Assembly: GCA_020793555.1 (NCBI GenBank)
Contig: DQIO01000332.1
Coordinates: forward strand, 1-30,201
Reading direction: 5' to 3'
From: Methanosarcinaceae archaeon
GTDB lineage: Archaea > Halobacteriota > Methanosarcinia > Methanosarcinales > Methanosarcinaceae
DNA length: 30,201 bases
A program made the translations under genes and the position numbers. A model generated the notes under the pieces. It worked only from the letters and a program-made list of their open reading frames with translations, did not search any database and was not told where the DNA came from. Positions 16,662 to 24,790 of this stretch are shown piece after piece (the stretch's first letter is position 1; every line of letters begins with the position of its first letter).

Positions 16662-17219
16662 ATGATTTTTTCAATAAGGCTTTTAAATAAAGCATTTAAT
16701 AATAGTAAGAATATGAAATTTAGAATTGCTGGAATTGGAATTTTATCAATATTATGTTACATATTTATCTTTACTTTATGTGTATCTGCCATAGGTATCG
16801 GTGTAAATCCTGCAAAACTTGAAATTGGAATTGAAAACGGTGAAAGTATCCAGAAGAACATTACCATCTCAAATCCGGATAATATAGACCTTGCATTTCA
16901 TATATACACAGACGATGAATTTAATGACTGGATAACAATAGTTGAACCAAATTTTTCACTGGGACCATATCAGGAAAAGGAGGTATACATCCATTTTACA
17001 CCATTGACAGAAAAAGTAGGGAGATTCAACACAACAATATATGCAGTTGCTCTCAATCCAGATAGTAACCTTAACCTGGGCAGCGGTGTAAAAATACCAG
17101 TAAATATAAATCTTGAAAAAGCAACAACTTCATTCTATACTAATCCTGTGATTATTGTATTAATCCTAGTTGTATTTATACTGATTTTTCTTTCTATGAG
17201 ATATCGAAGGAACTCATGA
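16662..17219 (+). CDS. small membrane-anchored extracellular beta-domain protein
   Basis: This protein of up to 185 residues has an N-terminal hydrophobic signal (FRIAGIGILSILCYIFIFTL). An extracellular beta-sandwich of about 110 residues follows (GIGVNPAKLEIGIENGE, KNITISNPDNID, and YQEKEVYIHFTPLTEKVGRFNTT). The C-terminal membrane helix ends in RYRRNS. The pattern resembles immunoglobulin-like domains in archaeal surface proteins that polish or anchor the envelope; no function is assigned. The ATG at 16662 has no clear ribosome site. An ATG at 16713 (MKFRIAGIG) gives a better signal peptide and may be the real start. It probably works with the secreted DUF4198 protein just upstream, an inference from adjacency. 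Confidence 0.7.
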   Translation: MIFSIRLLNKAFNNSKNMKFRIAGIGILSILCYIFIFTLCVSAIGIGVNPAKLEIGIENGESIQKNITISNPDNIDLAFHIYTDDEFNDWITIVEPNFSLGPYQEKEVYIHFTPLTEKVGRFNTTIYAVALNPDSNLNLGSGVKIPVNINLEKATTSFYTNPVIIVLILVVFILIFLSMRYRRNS

Positions 17220-17233
17220 TGGAAGAAAAATAA

Positions 17234-17360
17234 GAGACTTTTTATTATTTTCTGGTCACACTTATCAATCAGTTCTGTTAAACGCGGATAATGCATACGA
17301 AATCTGCATTTATCTGCGGTTCGTTAAAATTCAAATGACCAGAAGGAATTAAAAAGTCTC
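17234..17360. repeat. 127-base hairpin element with 25-bp inverted ends
   Basis: The outer arms 17234-17258 and 17336-17360 match as inverted repeats at 21 of 25 positions (GAGACTTTTT outside, CTGGTCA inside). A second imperfect inverted repeat lies within (about 17276-17295 and 17305-17325). The whole segment can fold into one long hairpin. It ends ten bases before the first codon of the CBS pseudogene. A MITE inserted at the 5' end of that gene would explain both its decay and its missing promoter. Confidence 0.55.
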
Positions 17361-17369
17361 GAAAATATC

Positions 17370-17758
17370 ATGACAACAAAAGTCATGACGTGTTATCCCG
17401 ATGAATCTGCAAAAATATTGCTGAATATGACTATACCGGATTCCCTGTGGTATCCCATAAAAACGAAGTTGTGGGAATAATAACAAGAAGGGATGTCATA
17501 AAATCAGGATATGCCAGAACCGGATCTAGCGATACACACGGAACAAGACCCGGAGATTCAACAACAGTTGAAAAGATTATGTCAACCCCACCATATACAG
17601 TATCACAGGATACACCGATATTGAAAGCTATAGAGATGATGCTCCACTACGATACTGGAAGGGTCATTGTTGTCAATGGAAAAACACCGGTGGGGATCGT
17701 GGACCGACAGGATGTGTTGCGGGCTTGTCTGGTTGGCACAGGTTCCGAAGTTGAATAG
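17370..17758 (+). pseudogene. frameshifted CBS-pair protein
   Basis: Two CBS motifs can be read only across a frameshift. The first frame gives MTTKVMTCYPDESAK from the ATG at 17370. After a shift near 17415 the second frame gives EYDYTGFPVVSHKNEVVGIITRRDVIKSG. This continues into an intact second CBS domain (VEKIMSTPPYTVSQDTPILKAIEMM through VGIVDRQDVLRACLVG) ending at 17758. A few codons are also missing at the junction. The 103-codon frame starting at a GTG (17447) would encode a protein beginning inside the first CBS domain, so a functional truncated product is unlikely. The gene resembles the three intact CBS genes that follow and is probably a decayed paralogue. Confidence 0.75.
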
Positions 17759-17909
17759 TACAATGGAATTTTAGCATGGATTTTCTCGAATAACCAAACA
17801 CTTATTACCAAATCGGTCTTAGTTATTGATTGTAAGGAGACTTACATGGTGGCAATATTTTACAAATACGGCACCTAAAATTTTAATCATATTTTCAATA
17901 GGAATATTC

Positions 17910-18142
17910 GATAGAAAATTTAGATAGAAAATTTAGATAATAATCTTCGGTAGATGATTTAGATAATAATCTTCGGTAGATGATTTAGATAATAATCTTC
18001 GGTAGATGATTTAGATAATAATCTTCGGTAGATGATTTAGATAATAATCTTCGGTAGATGATTTAGATAATAATCTTCGGTAGATGATTTAGATAATAAT
18101 CTTCGGTAGATGATTTAGATAATAATCTTCGGTAGATGATTT
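17910..18142. repeat. tandem repeat array: eight 26-bp units
   Basis: Eight consecutive 26-bp units run from 17936 to 18142. They are identical except that the last lacks the final base. The core is AATCTTCGGTAGATGATT. Two further 13-bp units, GATAGAAAATTTA, precede them at 17910-17935, so the array has a 13-bp sub-period. Each unit contains ATCT-TCGGT-AGAT, a small dyad. There are no spacers, so it is not CRISPR. Period 26 is not a multiple of three and no frame is coding. The array ends 42 bases before the start of the CBS gene at 18185, in its promoter region. Regulator binding sites or polymerase-slippage expansion are both possible. Confidence 0.9.
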
Positions 18143-18184
18143 CCATAGAAATCATCGATAAACCTCAATAGTTTGGTGGTTTAA

Positions 18185-19186
18185 TTGAATACACGAAACA
18201 AAACATCCAAAATTGCACAGGAAAAACTGAAACTGCAAGAAAAACTGAATGCAAATGATAAAACCATTCAGAGAAATGACTCACGAATGTTAAGCACTAC
18301 GGGCACAATGGACCTCGGACCTGTGAATTTCAAAGCCAAGATATCGGAACATGAAGGAGATATCATGGCAGTTGCCACTAAAGATGTGGTCACTATCCCT
18401 CCGACAACAACGATCATGGGTGCAATTAAAACAATGACACACAAAGGATTCAGGCGTGTCCCGATCACCGATGCCGGTACAAACCGACTTGAAGGAGTTG
18501 TTACATCGGTTGATGTTATCGATTTCTTAGGTGGTGGAAGTAAGAACCTGCTTGTTGAAAATCGGTTCAAAGGCAACCTCCTTGCAGCAATCAATGCAGA
18601 TGTTCGGGAAATAATGCGACATAATATATCTCACCTGAATGAAGATGCAAATATATCAGATGCGCTTAAAATGATGAGTGAAGAAAAAACCGGTGGTCTT
18701 CCCGTATTAAGTGGAGATGGTCGAGTGCGTGCTATCTGTACGGAAAAAGATTTTGTCAAACTTGTTGCAGGCATATATGCCAACAAATCGGTTGGCGAGT
18801 ATATGACTACAAAAGTAAAAACCACCAAATCAGATACATCAATTTTCGATGCAGCCAAAATTATGGTAGATCAGGGATTTAGGAGGCTTCCTGTCGTGAC
18901 AGACAGCATACTTATTGGAGTGGTCACTGCATCTGATATCATGAATTTTATTGGCAGTGGAGAGGCATTCAATAAACTTATAACAGGAAACATCCATGAA
19001 GCATTCGACGCCCCGATAAGTTCACTCATCTCAAAAGATGTAGTTTGGGCATCATCCGATCTGGATATCGGAGAGGCGGCAGCAATTATGATAGAGAAAA
19101 ACGTCGGATCAATTCCAATAATTGATGATGGTGTCCTTTGCGGAATACTCACAGAACGCGATATCTTACGTTCAATATCCGAATAG
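18185..19186 (+). CDS. four-CBS-domain protein
   Basis: This 333-residue soluble protein is made of two CBS pairs after a charged, helical N-terminal tail (residues 1-50, KLKLQEKLNANDK). CBS1 (about 54-118) begins VATKDVVTIPPTTTIMGAI. CBS2 (about 134-195) begins VREIMRHNISHLNEDANI, CBS3 (about 200-258) begins VGEYMTTKVKTT, and CBS4 (about 273-333) ends GILTERDILRSISE. CBS pairs bind adenosine nucleotides, SAM or related ligands and act as energy or metabolite sensors. No enzyme, channel or DNA-binding domain is attached, so the partner is unknown. The start is TTG with GGTGG five bases ahead. The promoter must lie within or near the 26-bp repeat array. Confidence 0.85.
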   Translation: MNTRNKTSKIAQEKLKLQEKLNANDKTIQRNDSRMLSTTGTMDLGPVNFKAKISEHEGDIMAVATKDVVTIPPTTTIMGAIKTMTHKGFRRVPITDAGTNRLEGVVTSVDVIDFLGGGSKNLLVENRFKGNLLAAINADVREIMRHNISHLNEDANISDALKMMSEEKTGGLPVLSGDGRVRAICTEKDFVKLVAGIYANKSVGEYMTTKVKTTKSDTSIFDAAKIMVDQGFRRLPVVTDSILIGVVTASDIMNFIGSGEAFNKLITGNIHEAFDAPISSLISKDVVWASSDLDIGEAAAIMIEKNVGSIPIIDDGVLCGILTERDILRSISE

Positions 19187-19252
19187 ACAAATAAAATTTC
19201 ATTCGATCAAATGATAATTTATTGAAATAACTTTTACTCTGATTAAAGCAAT

Positions 19253-19310
19253 CGAGAAAATCTTCGCTAACGCTCAGATTGACTCGAACTATATATTTAT
19301 AAAATATGTA
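19253..19310 (+). repeat. dispersed 58-bp repeat carrying a TATA box, copy 1
   Basis: This 58-base sequence recurs at 27511-27568 with 50 of 58 identical bases and the same orientation. Both copies contain CGAGAAAATC, then TCGCTAACGCTCA, and end in a TATA box (TTTATAAAATA). Here it supplies the promoter of the CBS gene that starts at 19339; transcription should begin near 19320. A weaker relative (TTGCTAACGCTTG with an AT-rich tail) is seen near 15347-15375. Confidence 0.75.
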
Positions 19311-19338
19311 CTGACACAAAAAAAGGAGGGACATAAAA

Positions 19339-20178
19339 GTGAGTATAAAAGATATTATGAGTTCACCGGTATATGTTATTGCACCGGATGAAACCATATC
19401 CCATGCAAGAAATTTGATGCTAAAACACAAAATCGGTGCTCTTGTTGTTGTTGACAATGACAATATGATTGGTATTGTAACCAAATCAGATATGGGAAAG
19501 AGAATGGCTCAGGCAGAGCCTATATGGAGAAGACGTCCTATTGACAAAGTTCCCATAAATTTGGTGATGACAGAATCTCCGATAACGATCTACCCGGACG
19601 CTTCGATAAAACAGGCTGTTGATCTTATGCTTGAGAACAACATAAATAATATTCCTGTAACTAACGAATCTGTTGTTGGTATTGTAACCAGGGGAGATAT
19701 TGTCAAATATGTATCAGAACAAGCTATCGATACTAAAGTTTCCGAGAAGGTCAATAAAGATGTAATTTCGGTTCACAGGCATCACACGATTAACCATGTC
19801 GTCGATGAGATGGAAAGAAACAAAATCAGTAAAGTCATTGTTACAGATGATGCCGGAGAAGCTGTCGGCATTATATCTACAACCAACCTTGCACTTAGCT
19901 CTATAACAGATAATGAAAATAAACTTTCAACCAAGAGCATCAAAATGACTAGACGACCAACACCTGGCGGGGAGAAAACCTATCGTTACATAAAAGAAGT
20001 TGCGCTCGTTGCAGAAGATATTATGTCAGGACCTATTATTACAATAAATGAGGATAATACAATTAGTGATGCGGCAAAGATTATGATCAAAGAGAATATT
20101 ACGGCATTGCCTGTCGAACAGGACGAGGAAATTGTCGGAATGATCAGCAGAAGCGATATTTTAAGAATAATGCAGTAG
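19339..20178 (+). CDS. four-CBS-domain protein
   Basis: This 279-residue protein consists almost wholly of four CBS domains. CBS1 (1-59) starts [24 protein letters not shown]2 (about 76-133) runs from [17 protein letters not shown] to [15 protein letters not shown]3 (about 137-190) runs from [18 protein letters not shown] to [13 protein letters not shown]4 (about 224-279) runs from [18 protein letters not shown] to [13 protein letters not shown] linker rich in Arg and Lys separates CBS3 and CBS4. It is a likely ligand sensor without an output domain. The start is GTG, with a strong AAAAGGAGGG at 19321-19330. The promoter is the dispersed TATA repeat at 19253-19310. Confidence 0.88.
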   Translation: MSIKDIMSSPVYVIAPDETISHARNLMLKHKIGALVVVDNDNMIGIVTKSDMGKRMAQAEPIWRRRPIDKVPINLVMTESPITIYPDASIKQAVDLMLENNINNIPVTNESVVGIVTRGDIVKYVSEQAIDTKVSEKVNKDVISVHRHHTINHVVDEMERNKISKVIVTDDAGEAVGIISTTNLALSSITDNENKLSTKSIKMTRRPTPGGEKTYRYIKEVALVAEDIMSGPIITINEDNTISDAAKIMIKENITALPVEQDEEIVGMISRSDILRIMQ

Positions 20179-20231
20179 AAATACAGTATAGAATTGATGT
20201 TGAATATTTTTGGATGTTACAGGTGATAACT

Positions 20232-21008
20232 ATGCAAATCAAAGATATAATGGTGCAGCCACAGACTATTGATAAAGCAGATACGATATCCCATGCGCTT
20301 GACGTGATGGATAAGACAAATACACGCCGTCTGCTTGTAAAACATGGTGGAGATGTTATGGGTGTCCTGACAATGAGAAATTTGACAAAAGAGCTTGGAA
20401 CACGTAAAAAAGGGGCAAAACCTGCATCATCACTGCATGTTGCAACAGCCGTATCCGATAATTATATCAAGGTTTTGTCTGATACAAATGTCAATGATGC
20501 CATAACCCTAATGAAGAAAAATAATGGCGTGATAATGGTCAGCGAGAATGACGAAATTGTTGGATGGGTGACTCCAAAAGAACTGATGAAAACAAACCAT
20601 TTCGGTGGATATGCAGCAGAAATTATGCAAAAAGACCCTATTGTCGCAAGCCCGGGTGATCGTGTTAGCCATATCAGACATTTGATACTTGATAATGATA
20701 TTGGAAGACTTCCTGTTATGGATAATGGAAAACTTGTCGGAATAGTTACTGAAAAGGATGTTGCAAAAGCAATGCGTGCCTTTAGGGATGTTGTTTCAGG
20801 AAACCAGCAGGATTCACGTATCAAAAACCTTATTGTCGAGGATATAATGACAAGAGGTGTGAAAACGGTATATTCGAACACTTCGGCATCCGATGTTGTC
20901 AAGATGATGATAGAGGAGAAGATCAGTGGTGTGCCTGTGCTTAACCTTGAAAATGAGATGGTTGGGTTCATCACAAGAAGATCTGTTGTCAACGTAATGG
21001 TAGATTAA
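20232..21008 (+). CDS. four-CBS-domain protein
   Basis: This 258-residue protein has four CBS domains (about 1-58, 66-125, 128-185 and 200-258). Marker segments are [57 protein letters not shown] with [12 protein letters not shown], and [20 protein letters not shown] with [12 protein letters not shown]. The frame extends six codons upstream, but GGTGAT at 20222-20227 fits the ATG at 20232. It follows the previous CBS gene by 53 bases and may share its transcript. It is the most compact of the set and, like the others, has no attached effector domain. Confidence 0.88.
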   Translation: MQIKDIMVQPQTIDKADTISHALDVMDKTNTRRLLVKHGGDVMGVLTMRNLTKELGTRKKGAKPASSLHVATAVSDNYIKVLSDTNVNDAITLMKKNNGVIMVSENDEIVGWVTPKELMKTNHFGGYAAEIMQKDPIVASPGDRVSHIRHLILDNDIGRLPVMDNGKLVGIVTEKDVAKAMRAFRDVVSGNQQDSRIKNLIVEDIMTRGVKTVYSNTSASDVVKMMIEEKISGVPVLNLENEMVGFITRRSVVNVMVD

Positions 21009-21089
21009 GCAGATAAAGTACGTATGGGCATAGTATATGTTAGTAAATTCGCGTGATGCAGGGAGATAATATCACGCGATATCAAATTC

Positions 21090-22274
21090 ATGAATGCCGA
21101 AAATGATACTGCGGATATTGAATTGGATATTGATGGTGCGGCAGAGTATCTTAACCTGCCGTCATCCAAACTTAAAGGACTTCTGGATAGGCGAATTATA
21201 TCTCCGAACTGGGGTGGAATAGATAATGAATACCGTCGATTGTTCCGGTTCGATAAAAGTGTTTCAAATATCGAGCAAGGAAGTGTATTGTACAAAAAGG
21301 ACAGATCGTTTAAGCTAATCCGTGGGTTTCCCAAGATACAAAGGGCAATGCTACTTGGTCCTGCACTAAAAAACCATTTTTCAGATATTAATACGGTAGC
21401 TGTCGAAGAGAAGATGAACGGCTACAATGTACGTGTTACTGATATTGGGGGAAATATCGTAGCATTTACACGCGGGGGACTTGTCTGCCCTTATTCAACA
21501 GAGCGTGCACGATATCTTTTGGATCGTGATTTTTTTAAAGACTATCCAGACCTTGTCCTGTGCGGCGAGATGGCGGGTCCCGATAATCCTTATGTACCAA
21601 AGGATGTCTATGGAATTGATTCTCTTGACTTTTTTGTGTTCGATATCAGGGACAATGGACATGGTATGCCTTATATGTTGCATGAGCGCAGGAAACTTGC
21701 ACAGGAGTATGGATTTAGTCAGGTGAAATTCTTTGGTGAGTTTTCGCTAAGTGATGCAGCCGATGAGATTACAAAAATTGTCAGGGAACTTGGAAAAGTC
21801 CAACATGAGGGTGTTGTTATCAAAGACCCAAAAATGATCATAAGTCCAATAAAATATACATGTTCCCAGAGTAACTGTGCAGACCTTCGACATGCGCTCA
21901 AATTTTATAATGACATTGGAAGGGATTATTTATTTTCACGGGTCGTACGTGAAGGATTCCAGTCGGTTGAGTGGAACGAAAGCGAAGCTGAACTGCAAAA
22001 ACGTTGCCTTCAACTTGGTGAAAGTATATTGCGCCCTATGACTGAGTCAATAAAACAAGTGAGGGATGGAACACGTATTGCCGATAATGTGCAAATACGG
22101 GTCAAAGATCCGAATACAATTTATCTATATAAGGAGTATCTCAAAAGGCTTGGCGTGGATGCTGTTTTTGGCGAACCGGAACCTATTGGGAATGAGTATC
22201 TTGTAAAGATTAAAAAACAAAACCAAAGCACCAACGATAAAACGGAATCGATGTGTAAGGGAGAGTTGTGGTAA
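21090..22274 (+). CDS. ATP-dependent RNA ligase, Pab1020 (Rnl3) family
   Basis: This 394-residue nucleotidyltransferase matches the archaeal Pab1020 RNA ligase family, dimeric enzymes that can join or circularise single-stranded RNA through a covalent enzyme-AMP. Motif I is VEEKMNGYNVR, with Lys108 as the adenylated residue. The downstream Arg of motif Ia (AFTRGG), motif III SLDFFVFDIR, motif IV HEGVVIKDP and motif V ISPIKYT are all visible. The last 130 residues are the helical dimerisation region. Its in-cell substrate is not settled for the family. It lies 65 bases before the SelB-like gene on the same strand, with no obvious promoter between them, so they may be co-transcribed. Confidence 0.92.
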   Translation: MNAENDTADIELDIDGAAEYLNLPSSKLKGLLDRRIISPNWGGIDNEYRRLFRFDKSVSNIEQGSVLYKKDRSFKLIRGFPKIQRAMLLGPALKNHFSDINTVAVEEKMNGYNVRVTDIGGNIVAFTRGGLVCPYSTERARYLLDRDFFKDYPDLVLCGEMAGPDNPYVPKDVYGIDSLDFFVFDIRDNGHGMPYMLHERRKLAQEYGFSQVKFFGEFSLSDAADEITKIVRELGKVQHEGVVIKDPKMIISPIKYTCSQSNCADLRHALKFYNDIGRDYLFSRVVREGFQSVEWNESEAELQKRCLQLGESILRPMTESIKQVRDGTRIADNVQIRVKDPNTIYLYKEYLKRLGVDAVFGEPEPIGNEYLVKIKKQNQSTNDKTESMCKGELW

Positions 22275-22339
22275 ATGTCAAAAAGACATATATCACAAAA
22301 CGAGCATTCGAATACCCATAATAAGAAAATGGTGCAATC

Positions 22340-23377
22340 ATGACAAAAATAGCGATTATCGGAAGTGAACAGAGTGGTCGGACAACGCTTGCTTCAAAAC
22401 TTGGTAAGAAGGGAGAGATAGCAGATATCACAATGTATGACTTTGCTAAAAGTGGCAAGGTGCTCACCACAATTGACGCGAATGGGTATCCAAAAGCAGT
22501 CAAACCCCTCATAACAGCTCTTAACCTCTCAGATATTGCACTTTTGTGTATTCCGCCAAGCGGTCTTGATGCATCTTCAGGCGAATGTATTGTTGCACTG
22601 GACCTTTTGGGTTACAAACACGGGGTCATCGTGCTAACCAAATCTGACACATCATACCCTCATGCTATCGATGAACTGAAAGGAAATATCAAAAAGATAA
22701 CATCGGGCACAGTACTTGAGAATTGGGAATACATGTCCATATCCACAACGTCATTCGAAGGCATGGAAGAACTGAAGGAAATGATATTTTCCATTAGCGA
22801 CAAGGCAGACGTGGAACTTACACAATTGAACGAATTGCCAAAACGTGTCGTTATAGACCAGTTCTTCAATGTGACAGGTATTGGATGTGTGGTTCTTGGC
22901 GTGGTTTCGCAGGGTACTATCAATGCAAAGGACAAAACAGGCATATTCCCGCCAAATAAGAATATTGAGATACGTTCTATACAGCTGCATGATGTAGATG
23001 CGAAAAGTGCTCCTACGGGTTCAAGGGTTGGATTGGCGCTTAAAAATATCCAGTCAAAGGAACTTGAAAGAGGGTTTGTGATCTCTGATGCAGAAGAAGT
23101 GACGGAAGGACTTGCGCTTAAGTGCACGCTTTCACAGTTCTCAAAAGGATTTGCTGTGGGTGATATGCTGCATGTATTCACAGGGCTTCAATCGGCACCA
23201 ATGCGTATTGAAAAGATTACAATAGATGGTGCGGATACAGATACGGCAGCGCCTGCAAGTACGTGTATTGTTTCACTTTCCGGCACAAAAGAAATTGCAT
23301 ATAGCAAAACGGACAGGTTCGTACTTGCCAATCTGGATGAAAAACAGAGATTTGTAGGATACGGTTTTTGTCAGTAA
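22340..23377 (+). CDS. SelB-like translational GTPase (SelBL) with degenerate G domain
   Basis: This 345-residue protein has an EF-Tu/SelB-like layout: an N-terminal G domain (about 1-165) and two beta-barrels. The first barrel contains VIDQFFNVTGIGCVVLGVVSQGTINAKD; the second runs to FVGYGFCQ. The P-loop is GSEQSGRTT, with Arg where Lys is normally essential. No DxxG switch II motif is evident, although LTKSD resembles G4. This combination fits the SelB-like family described in archaea. Lack of the catalytic Lys suggests weak or no GTP hydrolysis. The role is unknown; no selenocysteine gene is visible here. GGTG lies ahead of the ATG. Confidence 0.75.
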   Translation: MTKIAIIGSEQSGRTTLASKLGKKGEIADITMYDFAKSGKVLTTIDANGYPKAVKPLITALNLSDIALLCIPPSGLDASSGECIVALDLLGYKHGVIVLTKSDTSYPHAIDELKGNIKKITSGTVLENWEYMSISTTSFEGMEELKEMIFSISDKADVELTQLNELPKRVVIDQFFNVTGIGCVVLGVVSQGTINAKDKTGIFPPNKNIEIRSIQLHDVDAKSAPTGSRVGLALKNIQSKELERGFVISDAEEVTEGLALKCTLSQFSKGFAVGDMLHVFTGLQSAPMRIEKITIDGADTDTAAPASTCIVSLSGTKEIAYSKTDRFVLANLDEKQRFVGYGFCQ

Positions 23378-23394
23378 TGTTGTGATCCCTGATA

Positions 23395-23904
23395 TTACCG
23401 CCTTGGTTTGAGTGGTTTAAAACCATCGACCAGAGTGGGTCTACTAATGGATTTGGTCACTGAAGTAACTTGAGGTATATCTGTCATAGTCGGCTGTTGT
23501 GTCGGGGAATAATTATGATCGTCTATTGTGCGGGTGCCCTTGAATCCGGGTTCAAATACCTGTTCAGGTTTTTCGTGAACGACTCTCTCTTTTGAAACCT
23601 CTGCCCGTTCATCTTCCTTTTCGATTCCTTTTTTGGATAAACCTGTATGTATGTCACGCTCTTTGGATTTTACTCCATCATCTCTTCCTCTTTCATAATG
23701 AACTTTTACAAATTCTTCCAGACCGCGTTCACTGGCAAATTTGTCTAAATGGGAAAACCTCTCGCTAACCCATCCAATTTCAGAGTGTTTGTGATAGCCC
23801 ACCTCAAATCCAAGCTTGTAGGCTTCTTTTTCAACCTCTGACTTTTCAGATTCACTGATGGTCTTTTTTTTGCCCTTGTCTTCCTTTTTGAATAGACTTA
23901 CCAT
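23395..23904 (-). CDS. hypothetical charged protein paired with a KaiC-like ATPase
   Basis: This 169-residue soluble protein belongs to no family I recognise. Residues 1-20 are very basic. Residues 20-85 look folded (EAYKLGFEVGYHKHSEIGWV, then a helical FASERGLEEFVKVHYERGRDDG). The remainder, rich in Pro, Thr, Lys and Glu, looks disordered and ends GFKPLKPRR. It starts 15 bases after the stop of the KaiC-like gene, with AGAGA close to the ATG, so the two are co-transcribed. It is probably a partner or target of that ATPase, by location only. Confidence 0.65.
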   Translation of the reverse strand: MVSLFKKEDKGKKKTISESEKSEVEKEAYKLGFEVGYHKHSEIGWVSERFSHLDKFASERGLEEFVKVHYERGRDDGVKSKERDIHTGLSKKGIEKEDERAEVSKERVVHEKPEQVFEPGFKGTRTIDDHNYSPTQQPTMTDIPQVTSVTKSISRPTLVDGFKPLKPRR

Positions 23905-23919
23905 TCTCTAACCCGACCA

Positions 23920-24663
23920 TCAATCCAGACAACCCGCGACTTTTATTCCTTTTTCAGTGAAATGCACACCACGCATGTTACAGTCATGCTTGGTTCCGCG
24001 CATTTTGATAACCTGTAGTGCACGTGTCATGGTCTTCTCATAAAGGAAATTGTGCAGGAAAACCACACCATGTGAAGCGAACTGCTCTGTTGTATATGAG
24101 TTCGGATCTGTCATTTCAGAAAGCAGAATCGTAGTACATCCCAGTTTCTTGAGGTTTCGTATAAACCTGCTCATCTCTTTTTCTTCCAAAGATTGATCTT
24201 TTGTTGTAAAACGTATTGCAGATACTGAATCGATCACAAGTCTTTTTATATCATATTCTGCAACGTAGCCTTCTATTTCCTTGAAAACAACTGCAGGAGA
24301 TGGAGCCTCGCCTTCTACCGATGTATGTCCAACCTCATAATCAGGAGTGATGATTTCATGGAGTTCGTCCATATAGCCATATTCCATTCTTGGACCAAGA
24401 TCTGCAAAAAGGAGCTTTTTCATTTTGATGAGTGTCGGCACATTCATTGCATAGTTTGACATGTCATCAATAATATTCTGCGGACTTTCGAGCAAAGTGA
24501 CATACAACCCCACTTCACCAATTGCAGCACCATGTGCTAAAAACTGAACTCCAAATGTCGTTTTTCCACTGCCTGGTGGACCGCTTACAAGATATATTCG
24601 CTCGCTCAACAATCCGCCCTGAACCAGTTCATCGAATCCTTCAATACCAGTTGGTATTCTCAT
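23920..24663 (-). CDS. KaiC/RAD55-like RecA-superfamily ATPase
   Basis: This 247-residue single-domain ATPase belongs to the RAD55/KaiC/GvpD group. It begins MRIPTGIEGFDELVQGG, typical of the group. Walker A is GPPGSGKTT, Walker B is KRLVIDSVSA, and the KaiC-like RALQVIKMRGTKHD follows near the C-terminus. Such single-domain archaeal proteins are often signalling or regulatory ATPases rather than recombinases; the target is not known here. A minus-strand TATA box (GTTTATAACT, 24711-24720) and GAGG seven bases before the ATG support the start. The next gene downstream is a co-transcribed unknown protein. Confidence 0.85.
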   Translation of the reverse strand: MRIPTGIEGFDELVQGGLLSERIYLVSGPPGSGKTTFGVQFLAHGAAIGEVGLYVTLLESPQNIIDDMSNYAMNVPTLIKMKKLLFADLGPRMEYGYMDELHEIITPDYEVGHTSVEGEAPSPAVVFKEIEGYVAEYDIKRLVIDSVSAIRFTTKDQSLEEKEMSRFIRNLKKLGCTTILLSEMTDPNSYTTEQFASHGVVFLHNFLYEKTMTRALQVIKMRGTKHDCNMRGVHFTEKGIKVAGCLD

Positions 24664-24710
24664 AGTACAACCTCGTCTTAGATGAATAGATAAATTAACT
24701 AGTTAATATC

Positions 24711-24720
24711 AGTTATAAAC
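24711..24720 (-). promoter_or_regulatory. TATA box of the KaiC-like operon
   Basis: The minus-strand sequence GTTTATAACT lies 48-57 bases before the ATG. The region also contains a small dyad, TTAACTAGTTAA (24695-24706). It lies between the TATA box and the start codon, over the expected transcription start, and could be an operator. Confidence 0.5.
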
Positions 24721-24790
24721 ATACTTTAATCCATCGATTCATTATTATAAAATGTATTCAATTGCTAGAGATAACCAACGAGTGATTATA

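Noticed and set aside
17846..17878. 10-codon frame with a good AAGGAGA site, as a leader peptide for the CBS gene
   Set aside because: It lies before the repeat array, has no regulatory codon pattern and could be chance or a gene remnant.
17936..18142. 26-bp repeats as a CRISPR array
   Set aside because: The units are contiguous with no spacers, and no cas gene is nearby.
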